Below, piece after piece: positions 55,994 to 64,000 of a stretch of 64,000 nucleotides of DNA. The stretch covers positions 248,001 through 312,000 of the forward strand of contig NZ_LXXZ01000026.1 of NCBI RefSeq assembly GCF_003244875.1, read 5' to 3'. The DNA comes from Stenotrophomonas sepilia. Lineage in GTDB: Bacteria; Pseudomonadota; Gammaproteobacteria; Xanthomonadales; Xanthomonadaceae. The notes beneath the pieces are model-generated. The model had not been told where the DNA came from. It saw nothing but the letters and a program-made list of their open reading frames with translations, and searched no databases. Made by a program: the position numbers and the translations under genes. How positions within the stretch are numbered: position 1 is the first letter of the stretch; each line of letters opens with the position of its first letter.

Positions 55994-58459
55994 TCAATAT
56001 TTCTCTTTCTTCCGCTTGGCCGGCTTGCCCCGCTCAGGCAGCGGCGGCAGCCCGTCACCCTCGTCCTCGCCCTTGTGTTCGACCAGCCGGAAGTCGATCT
56101 TGCGCTCTTCCATGCTGGCCTTCAGCACCAGGATGCGCACGCGGTCGCCCAGCCGGTAGCTGCCGCCGCGGCGCTCGCCGGTCAGCGTCTTGCGGGTCGC
56201 GTCGAACTTGTAATAGTCCTGCGGCAGCTGGGTCACGTGGACCAAGCCCTGCACCTTCGACTCGTCCAGTTCCACGAACAGGCCGAAGCTGGTCACGCCG
56301 CTGATCACGCCGTCGAACTGGCCGCCCACGTGCTTTTCCATCCACGCCGCGCGGTAACGCTCGTCGACCTCGCGCTCGGCCTCGTCGGCACGGCGCTCAC
56401 GCTCGGAACACTGCAGCGCCAGCGCGGCCATCTCGCGGGCGTTGTAGGTGAACTTGTCCAGCGGCTTGCCGGACAGCGCATGCTTGATCGCGCGGTGCAC
56501 CAGCAGGTCGGGATAGCGACGGATCGGCGACGTGAAGTGCGCGTAGGCCTCCAGCGCCAGGCCGAAGTGGCCGTGGTTCTCCGGGCTGTAGATCGCCAGG
56601 CTCTGGCTGCGCAGCAACACCGACTCCAGCAGCGTCGCATCGGGGCGGTCGCGGATCTTCTTCAGCAGCTTGGTGTAGTCACCCGGGCGCACCTTCGACC
56701 ACGGTGGCAGGCTCAGCTTGAACTCCTTGAGGAATTCCAGCAGGTCGGCGTACTTGGTTTCCGGCGGCTTCTCGTGGATGCGGTACGGGGCCGGCACATG
56801 GCGCGACAGCAGGTACTTCGCCGCCTCCACATTGGCCGCGATCATGCATTCCTCGATCAGCTTGTGCGCGTCGTTGCGCACCAGCATGCCGGCCTGGGTG
56901 ACTTCACCACGGTTGTCCAGCACGAAGCGTACCTCGCTGCTTTCGAACTCGATGGCACCGCGCTTGGCACGTGCCTTTGACAGCACCTTGTACAGCTGGT
57001 GCAGGCGCTGCACCTGCGGCAGCAGGTCACCCATCCAGGCCTTGGTATCGGCATCGTCCTCGCCCACCGCCTTCCACACCTGGGTGTAGGTCAGGCGCGC
57101 GTGCGAATTCATCACCGCCTCGTAGAAGCGCGAATGCGTGACCAGGCCATCGCGGTCGATCTGCATGTCGCAGACGAAGCACATGCGGTCGACCTTGGGC
57201 ATCAGCGAGCAGATGCCATTGGACAACGTCTCCGGCAGCATCGGCACCACGAAGCCCGGGAAGTAGACCGAGGTGGCACGCTTCTGCGCTTCTTCGTCCA
57301 GCGGTGTGCCGGGGCGGACGTAGTTCGAAACATCGGCAATGGCCACCACCAGGCGGAAGCCATCGGCATTCGGCTCGCAGTACACCGCGTCGTCGAAGTC
57401 CTTGGCATCCTCGCCATCGATGGTAACCAGCGGCGTGCTGCGCAGATCGACACGATCGCCGATCATTGCCGGCTCGACCACCAGCGGCACCGAGGCGGCT
57501 TCGTCCAGCACCTCCTGCGGAAACTCGAACGGCAGTTCATGGCCGTGGATGGCGGTCTCCACCACCAGCGATGCGGTCAGCTTGTCGCCGAGCACGGCGA
57601 TGATGCGGCCGATCGGCGGGCGGCGGCTGTCCGGGGCCTGGGTCAGTTCGCAGACCACCAGCTGGCCATCACGCGCGCCCCCGGTCTGGTCCGGCGGTAC
57701 CTGCACGTTGCGCTGCACGCGCTTGTCGTCAGGTACCACGTAATTGATCCCCATCTCGACGCTGAAGCGGCCGATCAGGCGGGTCATGCCGCGTTCGAGC
57801 ACGCGCGCAATGCTGCCTTCGCGACGGCCACGGTGGTCGATGCCGGTCACGCGGGCCAGCACCTTGTCGCCGTGCATGACCTTGCGCATTTCATACGGCG
57901 GCAGGAACAGGTCGTCGCCGCCCTCGACCGGGCGCAGGAAGCCGAACCCCTCCGGGTTGGCGATCACCACGCCGGTGACCAGGTTCAGGGTCTGGATCGG
58001 GGCGAAGCCGCCGCGGCGGTTCTGCACCAGTTGGCCATCACGGACCATGGCACCAAGCCGGCGCGACAGCGCCTCGGCCCGATCCGGTGCGGTCAGGCCC
58101 AGGCGTGCCCCCAGTTCCTCGGCGGTCTGCGGCCCTTCGCAACGCTCCAGCAGGGCCAGGATGGCCTCGCGGCTGGCGATGGGCTGTTCGTATTTCTCTG
58201 CTTCGCGGGCGGCATAGGGATCGTCGATCACCTTGCCGGTCGGCGGCAGCTTGCGGCCCGGGGCCGGGCCGGGTGCTGCCGCATCAGCGGTGCGGACCTT
58301 GCGGCCGCGTGGCGGCGCACCGCCTTCATTCAATTCGGGGAACCAGCCCGGCAACGGCTTGCCCGGCTTGGTGGTGCGGGCTGCGCCCGCCTTCGGGCCC
58401 TTCTTCGGGCCTTGGCTGCGGGACTTGCTCCCGCCCTTGCTTGGTTTTTTGGTAGTCAT
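55994..58459 (-). CDS. rnr: Ribonuclease R
   Basis: 821-aa 3'-5' exoribonuclease able to degrade structured RNA. Order: a basic, low-complexity N-terminal extension (residues 1-85, KPSKGGSKSRSQGPKKGPK), a winged helix, two cold-shock domains (GFGFLRPVEGGDDLFLPP), the RNB domain (DGEDAKDFDDAVYCE with the catalytic Asp cluster; HFTSPIRRYPDLLVHR), an S1 domain (GVISGVTSFGLFVELDE) and a Lys-rich tail (RGKPAKRKKEKY). Start ATG 58459, divergent from tRNA-Leu 1. Confidence 0.95.
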   Translation of the reverse strand: MTTKKPSKGGSKSRSQGPKKGPKAGAARTTKPGKPLPGWFPELNEGGAPPRGRKVRTADAAAPGPAPGRKLPPTGKVIDDPYAAREAEKYEQPIASREAILALLERCEGPQTAEELGARLGLTAPDRAEALSRRLGAMVRDGQLVQNRRGGFAPIQTLNLVTGVVIANPEGFGFLRPVEGGDDLFLPPYEMRKVMHGDKVLARVTGIDHRGRREGSIARVLERGMTRLIGRFSVEMGINYVVPDDKRVQRNVQVPPDQTGGARDGQLVVCELTQAPDSRRPPIGRIIAVLGDKLTASLVVETAIHGHELPFEFPQEVLDEAASVPLVVEPAMIGDRVDLRSTPLVTIDGEDAKDFDDAVYCEPNADGFRLVVAIADVSNYVRPGTPLDEEAQKRATSVYFPGFVVPMLPETLSNGICSLMPKVDRMCFVCDMQIDRDGLVTHSRFYEAVMNSHARLTYTQVWKAVGEDDADTKAWMGDLLPQVQRLHQLYKVLSKARAKRGAIEFESSEVRFVLDNRGEVTQAGMLVRNDAHKLIEECMIAANVEAAKYLLSRHVPAPYRIHEKPPETKYADLLEFLKEFKLSLPPWSKVRPGDYTKLLKKIRDRPDATLLESVLLRSQSLAIYSPENHGHFGLALEAYAHFTSPIRRYPDLLVHRAIKHALSGKPLDKFTYNAREMAALALQCSERERRADEAEREVDERYRAAWMEKHVGGQFDGVISGVTSFGLFVELDESKVQGLVHVTQLPQDYYKFDATRKTLTGERRGGSYRLGDRVRILVLKASMEERKIDFRLVEHKGEDEGDGLPPLPERGKPAKRKKEKY

Positions 58460-58544
58460 CGCCCTACATGGTAGCCGTTGACGGCGTGCAGAACGGGTCA
58501 GCGCCCGCCTTGGAGGCGTTGGATGAAATAATTTCAGGAAGTCG

Positions 58545-58573
58545 TTGACAGCTCCCGGATTCATCTTCACAAT
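58545..58573 (+). promoter_or_regulatory. Sigma-70 promoter of tRNA-Leu 1
   Basis: TTGACA (58545-58550), 17-nt spacer, CACAAT (58568-58573), then 14 nt to the tRNA. The layout is the same for all three copies. Confidence 0.8.
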
Positions 58574-58587
58574 TGCGCCTCTGGAAC

Positions 58588-58672
<85 letters not shown>

Positions 58673-58681
58673 ACGAAAAAA

Positions 58682-58708
58682 CTCCTCGCTTCGGCGGGGA
58701 TTTTTTTT
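58682..58708 (+). terminator. Terminator of tRNA-Leu 1
   Basis: Hairpin CTCCTCGC-TTCG-GCGGGGA followed by eight T. Confidence 0.85.
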
Positions 58709-58725
58709 GCCTGCGATCCGGTAGC

Positions 58726-58764
58726 GGGGTCGGATCCCTTTCCGAAGGAAAGGGCTCTGACCCC
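58726..58764. repeat. GGGGTCAGAGCC-type palindromic element, second copy
   Basis: From GGGGTCGGATCC to GGCTCTGACCCC with the inner stem CCCTTTCC/GGAAAGGG. Read on the minus strand it matches the 28135-28175 element at both ends. It lies between tRNA-Leu 1 and the promoter of tRNA-Leu 2. Confidence 0.6.
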
Positions 58765-58835
58765 AAGCGAGTGAGATGGGGTCGTAGCCCATCTCGCAGG
58801 CGAAACCGGATCCACCCCCAGGCCCACAAAAATTG

Positions 58836-58864
58836 TTGACACCCCCGTAACAACACCCCATAAT
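58836..58864 (+). promoter_or_regulatory. Sigma-70 promoter of tRNA-Leu 2
   Basis: TTGACA (58836-58841), 17-nt spacer, CATAAT (58859-58864), 13 nt to the tRNA. Confidence 0.8.
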
Positions 58865-58877
58865 CTCGCTCCTCGAC

Positions 58878-58962
<85 letters not shown>

Positions 58963-58980
58963 CGTCGAGAATGAGAAAGA

Positions 58981-59000
58981 CCCGCGAAAGCGGGTTTTTT
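58981..59000 (+). terminator. Terminator of tRNA-Leu 2
   Basis: CCCGC-GAAA-GCGGG hairpin followed by six T. Confidence 0.85.
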
Positions 59001-59046
59001 CATGCCTGTCATCCGGCATTGCCACGCCTCCCCGGGGCGGCCGGCG

Positions 59047-59793
59047 TCACAGCAGCGGCCGCAGCACCAGCTCCAGCCCGAGCAGCAGCAGGAAACCCAG
59101 AAAGCAGGCGCGGAACAGCCGCGCACTGATGCGCTGCCGGATCACCTGCCCCAGCCACATGCCCAGCAGTGCCGGCACCACCGCCAGTGCACTCAAGCCC
59201 AGCTGCTGGATGCCGAACGCACCGTGCAGCACCAGGCCCGTGGTCAGTGCAATCGTCGATACGGTGAACGCCAGCCCGAGCGCCTGCACCAGTTCTTCGC
59301 GCTGCAACCCCAGTGATTGCAGGTACGGCACCGTCGGCATCACGAACACGCCGGTGGCGCCGGTCACTACGCCGGACAGCGCGCCCACCAGCGGCCCCAG
59401 CCAGCGCTCGCGCCGCTGCGGCACGCGGAACACCGGCGCAAGCAACGCATAGGCGGCATAGACCATCAGGGCCACGCCCAGCGCAACGCGCGACCCGCTG
59501 CGATCGACCCGTACCAGCAACGCTGCCGAACCCAGCGTCACCACCACCACGGCCAGCATCATCGGCCACAGGCGCCGCACGATGTGGCCCAGTGACGGCC
59601 CGGACAGCAGCTGCCACGCATTGGTGACGAAGGTCGGGATGAACAGCATCGACGCCGCCGCCACCGGCGACAGCGCGCCACCGAGCAGGCCCATCGCCAC
59701 CGTCGGCAGCCCCATGCCCGTCACGCCCTTGACCACGCCGGCCAGCACGAACACCACCACCAGCAGCCCATAGAAGTACATCGATTCATTCAT
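59047..59793 (-). CDS. TauE/SafE family sulfite/sulfonate exporter-like protein
   Basis: 248 aa with eight predicted membrane segments. TauE/SafE signs: GLLVVVFVLAGVVKGVTGMGLP at the N-terminus, the matching second-half repeat GALSGVVTGATGVFVMP, and LGQVIRQRISARLF near the end. The family exports or imports sulfur-containing or organic anions; the substrate is not clear here. The ATG at 59793 opens the first membrane segment. It is divergent from a LysR gene with 99 nt between, so that regulator probably controls it. Confidence 0.85.
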   Translation of the reverse strand: MNESMYFYGLLVVVFVLAGVVKGVTGMGLPTVAMGLLGGALSPVAAASMLFIPTFVTNAWQLLSGPSLGHIVRRLWPMMLAVVVVTLGSAALLVRVDRSGSRVALGVALMVYAAYALLAPVFRVPQRRERWLGPLVGALSGVVTGATGVFVMPTVPYLQSLGLQREELVQALGLAFTVSTIALTTGLVLHGAFGIQQLGLSALAVVPALLGMWLGQVIRQRISARLFRACFLGFLLLLGLELVLRPLL

Positions 59794-59892
59794 GCCTTCA
59801 TTGGATCGGGCCGTCGCCCGGCGCACAATGCGGTCTTCCCGGCCCTGCCTTCGGCTGATCCGAAGGCTCAGCCGTTGCGACGAGGGCATCAC

Positions 59893-60792
59893 ATGCGGAT
59901 GGACATCGCCGACCTGCGCCTGTTCCTGGCAATCGCCGAGGCGGGGAGCATCACTGCCGGCGCAACGCAGGCGAACCTGGCCCTGGGTTCGGCCAGCGAG
60001 CGGCTGCGCACGATCGAAGCCGATGCCGGCATCCTGCTGTTGAACCGGCATCCACGTGGCGTCAGCCTGACTGAAGCCGGCGCCGCCCTCGCCCACCATG
60101 CACGCCTGATCCTGCAACAGCAGGCGCAGCTGCGCGGCGAACTGCAGGCATTCGCGCAGGGGGCGCGCGGCACCCTGCATCTGTATGCCAACACCGCAGC
60201 ACTGACCAGCTACCTGCCCTCGCGGCTCGCACCGTGGTTAGCCGAACGCCCCCGCCTGCACGTCGAACTGCTGGAACGCACCAGCCCCGAAGTCGTGCGT
60301 GCAATCAGCGCTGGCCAGGCCGAGGCCGGCATCATCAGTGATGCGGTCGACGCCACCGGCCTGCAGCAGCATGTGGTGGCCGAAGATCCGCTGGTGATGC
60401 TGCTGCCTGCCGATCACCGGTTTGCATCACTGCGCAGCGTGACCTTCGCCGATGCCGCCGGCGAGACCTTCGTTGCCCTGGCCGATGGCAATGCACTGCA
60501 GACCTACATCGAAGACCAGGCGCGCGACATCGGTCGCCGACTGGACGTGCGCATCCGCATGAAGACCTTCGAGGGCGTCTGCATCATGGTCGGCCACGGC
60601 ATCGGTGTCGGCATCGTGCCGCGGAGCATCGCGCGCCAGCATCGACGCAGTACGCATACCGTTGCGGTGCCGCTTGCCGATGCGTGGGCACAACGCCGCC
60701 TGTGCGCCTGTTTCGCCGGGTGGGCGCAGCTGTCACCGGCGATGCGCAGCCTGCTGCACCACCTGGGCGTGCAAGCGCAGAAAAAAGTGTGA
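59893..60792 (+). CDS. LysR-family transcriptional regulator
   Basis: 299 aa. N-terminal winged helix-turn-helix (DLRLFLAIAEAGSITAGATQANLALGSASERLRTIEADAG) then the substrate-binding domain (LPSRLAPWLAERPRLHVELLERTS, VGHGIGVGIVPRS). Compared with typical LysR proteins the recognition helix is slightly altered (LALGSASERLRTIE). Divergent from the TauE/SafE gene, its likely target. Start ATG 59893; ATG 59899 also possible. Confidence 0.9.
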   Translation: MRMDIADLRLFLAIAEAGSITAGATQANLALGSASERLRTIEADAGILLLNRHPRGVSLTEAGAALAHHARLILQQQAQLRGELQAFAQGARGTLHLYANTAALTSYLPSRLAPWLAERPRLHVELLERTSPEVVRAISAGQAEAGIISDAVDATGLQQHVVAEDPLVMLLPADHRFASLRSVTFADAAGETFVALADGNALQTYIEDQARDIGRRLDVRIRMKTFEGVCIMVGHGIGVGIVPRSIARQHRRSTHTVAVPLADAWAQRRLCACFAGWAQLSPAMRSLLHHLGVQAQKKV

Positions 60793-60799
60793 AATGTTG

Positions 60800-60828
60800 T
60801 TGACACACTCTCTGCCGTGCCGCACAAT
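60800..60828 (+). promoter_or_regulatory. Sigma-70 promoter of tRNA-Leu 3
   Basis: TTGACA (60800-60805), 17-nt spacer, CACAAT (60823-60828), 14 nt to the tRNA. It starts 8 nt after the LysR stop. Confidence 0.8.
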
Positions 60829-60842
60829 TCTTCTCCTGAGTC

Positions 60843-60927
<85 letters not shown>

Positions 60928-60943
60928 CGACTCAAGATGATCA

Positions 60944-60965
60944 AACCCGCGAAAGCGGGTTTTTT
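60944..60965 (+). terminator. Terminator of tRNA-Leu 3
   Basis: ACCCGC-GAAA-GCGGGT hairpin followed by T residues; almost the same as after tRNA-Leu 2. Confidence 0.85.
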
Positions 60966-61003
60966 CGTTTCCGGGATTCGGGAACCCACACGACCCCGGG
61001 ATC

Positions 61004-61027
61004 CATCCACGCATGGCGTGGATCTAC
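61004..61027. repeat. SMAG-type palindrome
   Basis: CATCCACGCATGGCGTGGATCTAC unit between the terminators of tRNA-Leu 3 and emrB. Confidence 0.75.
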
Positions 61028-61030
61028 CAA

Positions 61031-61060
61031 AAGAAAAACCCCGCCTTGCGGCGGGGTTTT
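61031..61060 (-). terminator. Terminator after emrB
   Basis: AAAACCCCGCC/GGCGGGGTTTT stem with loop TTGC and A/T-rich ends on both sides, so it may act in both directions. It is 24 nt from the emrB stop. Confidence 0.85.
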
Positions 61061-61084
61061 CTGCGTTTCAACGCCAATGGTCGA

Positions 61085-62674
61085 TCAATGCCCACCGCCC
61101 GCGGACGCCGCACCCGCGCCTGCGCCGAACGGCGGCTTGGCCAGCCACAGGAAGGTGATGATCGCCAGGAAGATCCAACCCAGCAGGAAGAAGATGTCGT
61201 TGAAACCCATCTGCGATGCCTGGTGGTTGATCATGTTGTTCAGTACCGCTGCGCCGTGCTGCAGGTCGCCCTGCCCCATCGCCGCCACTTGGTCCTGCAT
61301 GCCCGGCTGATAGGCCGAGATATGCTCGGTCAGGTCGGCATGGTGCACCTGGGTACGCCGCGCCCACAGCCACGTCGTCAGCGAGGCCGCGAAGCTGCCG
61401 CCCAGCGTGCGCAGGAACGTCGCCAGGCCAGAGCCCGCCGCGATCTCGCGCCCATCCAGGTCCGACAGCAGGATCTGCAGCACCGGCATGAAGAACAGCG
61501 CCACGCCAATGCCCATGATCAGCTGCACGCCGGCCACGTGCATGTAGTCCACCTGCAGGTTGAAGTTCGAGCGCAGGAAGCTGGTCATCGACAGCACGAT
61601 GAAGGCCACGGTGGCCAGCATCCGCATGTCGAAGCGCGACGCATACTTGCCCACGAACGGCGTCATGATCACCGGCAGGATGCCGATCGGTGCGGTCGCC
61701 AGGCCTGCCCAGATCGCGGTGTAGCCCATGTCACGCTGCAGCCACTGCGGAATCAGCAGCGCCACGCTGAAGAACGCCGCGTAGGCCACCACCATCGCCA
61801 GCGTGCCGGCACGGAAGTTGCGGTGCCGGAACAGCTTCAGGTCGACGATCGGATCCTTGTCGGTCAGTTCCCAGATCAGGAACACCGTCAGCGTCACCAC
61901 CGCCACGCAGGCCAGCACCACGATCTTCATCGACGAGAACCAGTCCTCGTCGTTGCCCAGGTCGAGCACCAGCTGCAGCGCGCCGACACCAATCACCAGC
62001 GTGATCAGGCCGACGTAGTCCATCTTCGGCTTCTCGATCTGCTCCGGGCGTCCCTTCAGCTGGCTGCCCACCACCAGCGCGGCGAAGATGCCCAGTGGCA
62101 CGTTGATCAGGAAGATCCATTCCCAGCTGTAGTTGTCGGTGATCCAGCCACCGAGGATCGGGCCGCAGATCGGCGCCACCACCGTGATCATCGCCAGCAG
62201 TGCCAATGCCTGCCCGCGCTTCTCACGTGGATAGATCGAGACCAGCAGCGACTGCGTGATCGGGTACATCGGGCCGGCCACGAAGCCCTGCAGCGCACGC
62301 GACACCACCAGCATGCCCATGCTCTGCGCAAGGCCGCACAGCAGCGAGGTGATGACGAAGGCCAGGGTCGCCCAGACGAACAGTTTGCGTTCGCCGAAGC
62401 GGCGGCTGAGCCAGCCGGTCAGCGGCAGCGCGATGGCCGTGCTGACCGCGAACGAAGTGATGACCCAGGTCGCCTGCTGCGAACTGGCACCGAGGTTACC
62501 GGCGATGGTCGGCAGCGAGACGTTGGCGATGGTGGTGTCGAGCACCTGCATGAACGACGCCATCGCCAGGCCTACGGTGCACAGGGCGACGCTGGGCGGC
62601 AGGAACCCGGAGGCCGCAGCCGGCGCCGCCGGTGCGCCCGGAGCGCCGGGCGCGGCTGGAGCTTGTGCGGACAT
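61085..62674 (-). CDS. emrB: MFS multidrug efflux transporter EmrB (DHA2)
   Basis: 529-aa, 14-TM drug:H+ antiporter. Signs: VGLAMASFMQVLDTTIANVSLP (DHA2 TM1 motif), GWLSRRFGERK (motif A), RALQGFVAGPMYPI (TM4 motif B region) and GPILGGWITDNYSWEWIFLIN (motif C and loop). The N-terminus is Ala/Pro/Gly-rich (SAQAPAAPGAPGAP). It works with EmrA and the outer-membrane protein EmrC, matching the known S. maltophilia emrCAB order. Gap to emrA is 7 nt. Confidence 0.93.
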   Translation of the reverse strand: MSAQAPAAPGAPGAPAAPAAASGFLPPSVALCTVGLAMASFMQVLDTTIANVSLPTIAGNLGASSQQATWVITSFAVSTAIALPLTGWLSRRFGERKLFVWATLAFVITSLLCGLAQSMGMLVVSRALQGFVAGPMYPITQSLLVSIYPREKRGQALALLAMITVVAPICGPILGGWITDNYSWEWIFLINVPLGIFAALVVGSQLKGRPEQIEKPKMDYVGLITLVIGVGALQLVLDLGNDEDWFSSMKIVVLACVAVVTLTVFLIWELTDKDPIVDLKLFRHRNFRAGTLAMVVAYAAFFSVALLIPQWLQRDMGYTAIWAGLATAPIGILPVIMTPFVGKYASRFDMRMLATVAFIVLSMTSFLRSNFNLQVDYMHVAGVQLIMGIGVALFFMPVLQILLSDLDGREIAAGSGLATFLRTLGGSFAASLTTWLWARRTQVHHADLTEHISAYQPGMQDQVAAMGQGDLQHGAAVLNNMINHQASQMGFNDIFFLLGWIFLAIITFLWLAKPPFGAGAGAASAGGGH

Positions 62675-62681
62675 GGCGACC

Positions 62682-63863
62682 TCAGCCCACCTTCGCCTGC
62701 TGCTGCGGCAGGTTGCCCTGGATGATCGTGTGGATCACCTCGTCGGCATCATGCAGCTGCTTGGCATACACGTCGGTGTCGAACACCGTACCCTTGGCCG
62801 GGGTGCTCGGCAGCACTTCGCCCTTCTGGTCGCGCAGGCTCACTTCGGCCTTCATCGACAGGCCGATGCGCAGCGGGTGCTCGGCCAGCTGCTTGGCATC
62901 GATGGCGATGCGCACCGGTACGCGCTGCACGATCTTGATCCAGTTGCCGCTGGCGTTCTGTGCCGGCAGCAGCGAGAACGCCGAGCCGGTGCCCAGGCCC
63001 AGGCTCTGGATGCGCCCCTTGTACTTCACGTCGCCGGCGTACAGGTCCGACTTCAGCTCCACTTCCTGGCCCAGGCGCATGTGGCGCAGCTGGGTTTCCT
63101 TGAAGTTGGCCTCGACCCACATCTGCTCGGTCGGCACCACGGCCATCAGGGCATTGCCCGGCTGCACGCGCTGGCCGACCTGCACCGAACGACGGGCGAC
63201 GTAGCCGGAGACCGGTGCAACGATGCCGGCGCGGGCGTTGTTGAGGAAGGCCTGGCGCAGCTGCGCAGCGGCGGCCTGCACATCCGGCTGGGTGGCGATC
63301 ACGGTGTCGTCGACCAGCGCGCGGTTGCGCTCGACGGTCTCGCGCGAACCGGCCACGGCCGCTTCGGCCGCGGCCAGCTCGTCGCGGGCGTGGGCCAGTT
63401 CTTCGTTGGAGATGGCGCCGGTGGCGGCCAGGTCCTTGCGGCGGGCGTAGTCTTCGCGCACGCGCTTCAGGGTCACCTGGCGGGCGTTCAGGTCCGCCTG
63501 CGCGCCTTCTACGCTGCGGTACAGGCCGCGGGTCTGGCGCACGGTCTTGGCCAGGTTGGCTTCGGCCTGCTGCAGCGCCACTGCGGTGTCGGACGGGTCC
63601 AGCTGCACCAGCAGCTGGCCGCGCTCCACGCGCATGCCGTCATCGGCATTGATGGCGACCACGGTGCCGGCCACCAGCGGGGTGATCTGCACCTGGTTGC
63701 CCTGCACGTAGGCATCGTCGGTCTCTTCGAACCAACGGCCGAACATGAAGTACCACAGCGCCAAAGCGGCAAACAGCAGCACGACGATCACGAACAGGCC
63801 GCGCAGCAGGTGGCCGCGGCGGTTGGGGGCGGCCGGGGCCGCGGTGTCTTGGGTCTGGCTCAT
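62682..63863 (-). CDS. emrA: Membrane fusion protein EmrA
   Basis: 393 aa. An N-terminal anchor (LLRGLFVIVVLLFAALALWYFMFG) is followed by two lipoyl halves (YVQGNQVQITPLVAGTVVAI and ARAGIVAPVSGYVARRS), a coiled coil of about 100 residues and the C-terminal barrel (GTGSAFSLLPAQNASGNWIKIVQRVPVRI, an EmrA signature). It bridges EmrB and the outer-membrane channel. Confidence 0.93.
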   Translation of the reverse strand: MSQTQDTAAPAAPNRRGHLLRGLFVIVVLLFAALALWYFMFGRWFEETDDAYVQGNQVQITPLVAGTVVAINADDGMRVERGQLLVQLDPSDTAVALQQAEANLAKTVRQTRGLYRSVEGAQADLNARQVTLKRVREDYARRKDLAATGAISNEELAHARDELAAAEAAVAGSRETVERNRALVDDTVIATQPDVQAAAAQLRQAFLNNARAGIVAPVSGYVARRSVQVGQRVQPGNALMAVVPTEQMWVEANFKETQLRHMRLGQEVELKSDLYAGDVKYKGRIQSLGLGTGSAFSLLPAQNASGNWIKIVQRVPVRIAIDAKQLAEHPLRIGLSMKAEVSLRDQKGEVLPSTPAKGTVFDTDVYAKQLHDADEVIHTIIQGNLPQQQAKVG

Positions 63864-63874
63864 GTCGGAGATCT

Positions 63875-64000
63875 TCAGGAATGCGAGGAATCGGAATGGG
63901 AGGCGATCGGTGCGCGGTCGGCGTCAGTGGGCTGGAAACCACCGCCCAGCGCCTTGCTCAGGCGCACCGAGGACTGCACCTGCTGCGACTGCAGGCCGGC
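63875..64000 (-). CDS. emrC: Outer-membrane efflux protein EmrC (partial, C-terminal end)
   Basis: Only the last 41 codons are in the window. The tail GLQSQQVQSSVRLSKALGGGF is the typical end of a NodT/OprM-type channel (xxLYKALGGGW); it stops at 63875, 11 nt before emrA. The remainder (about 450 aa) lies beyond the window edge. The gene order fits the emrC-emrA-emrB operon. Confidence 0.8.
   Translation of the reverse strand, partial: AGLQSQQVQSSVRLSKALGGGFQPTDADRAPIASHSDSSHS

Overview
The window is about 66-67% GC, densely packed, and looks like a Stenotrophomonas (S. maltophilia complex) chromosome. Three things point there: many GTAG-ended palindromic repeats of the SMAG type between genes (for example 19894-19962, 54505-54574, 55915-55985), an emrC-emrA-emrB pump operon, and a macA-macB-outer-membrane-factor operon beside a two-component system. 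There is no integrase, transposase, phage gene, rRNA or CRISPR array. The assignment rests on recognition of families; no search was run.

Layout. (1) 1-7981 and 15979-18932: uptake and catabolism of putrescine and other polyamines: potF, potG and potH (cut by the window edge), puuA, puuD, puuB, puuC and an omega-aminotransferase. A flavin monooxygenase gene lies reversed inside the pot run. (2) 8204-14453: a c-di-GMP/O2 signalling block: two tandem MASE1 membrane proteins with degenerate kinase-like tails, the decayed remnant of a response-regulator gene between them, an intact REC-REC-GGDEF protein, and a bacteriohemerythrin behind a perfect FNR/Anr-type box. (3) 18996-32728: housekeeping and mixed genes: ParB-like protein, DUF445, a PepSY iron operon, rlmKL, a cell-wall amidase, sseA, a DUF1289-Nudix fusion, an FKBP, an enoyl-CoA hydratase and nth. 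(4) 32925-40420: the phosphate (Pho) island: an OprP/O-type porin, two different pstS genes each preceded by Pho-box-like repeats, then pstC-pstA-pstB-phoU. (5) 40658-43168: an HvfABCD/bufferin-type RiPP metallophore operon (precursor with four EGKCG motifs, DUF692 MNIO enzyme, DUF2063 partner, DoxX protein). (6) 43333-54497: rnt, a beta-propeller GGDEF protein, and an RR-HK pair divergent from a MacAB-OMF pump. (7) 54579-64000: rlmB, a GFA-family protein, rnr, three identical tRNA-Leu(CAG) genes each with its own promoter and terminator, a TauE/SafE exporter with a divergent LysR regulator, and emrB-emrA-emrC (last one cut).

Most notable: the RiPP operon; a roughly 100-nt three-way-junction inverted-repeat element present twice (27946-28047 and 44032-44135) with compensatory base changes, both times between convergent genes; and the ancestral tandem duplication of a MASE1/response-regulator pair revealed by the fossil at about 10515-10835. 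Starts were chosen from Shine-Dalgarno sequences, 4-nt ATGA overlaps and family length; where these conflict this is stated.
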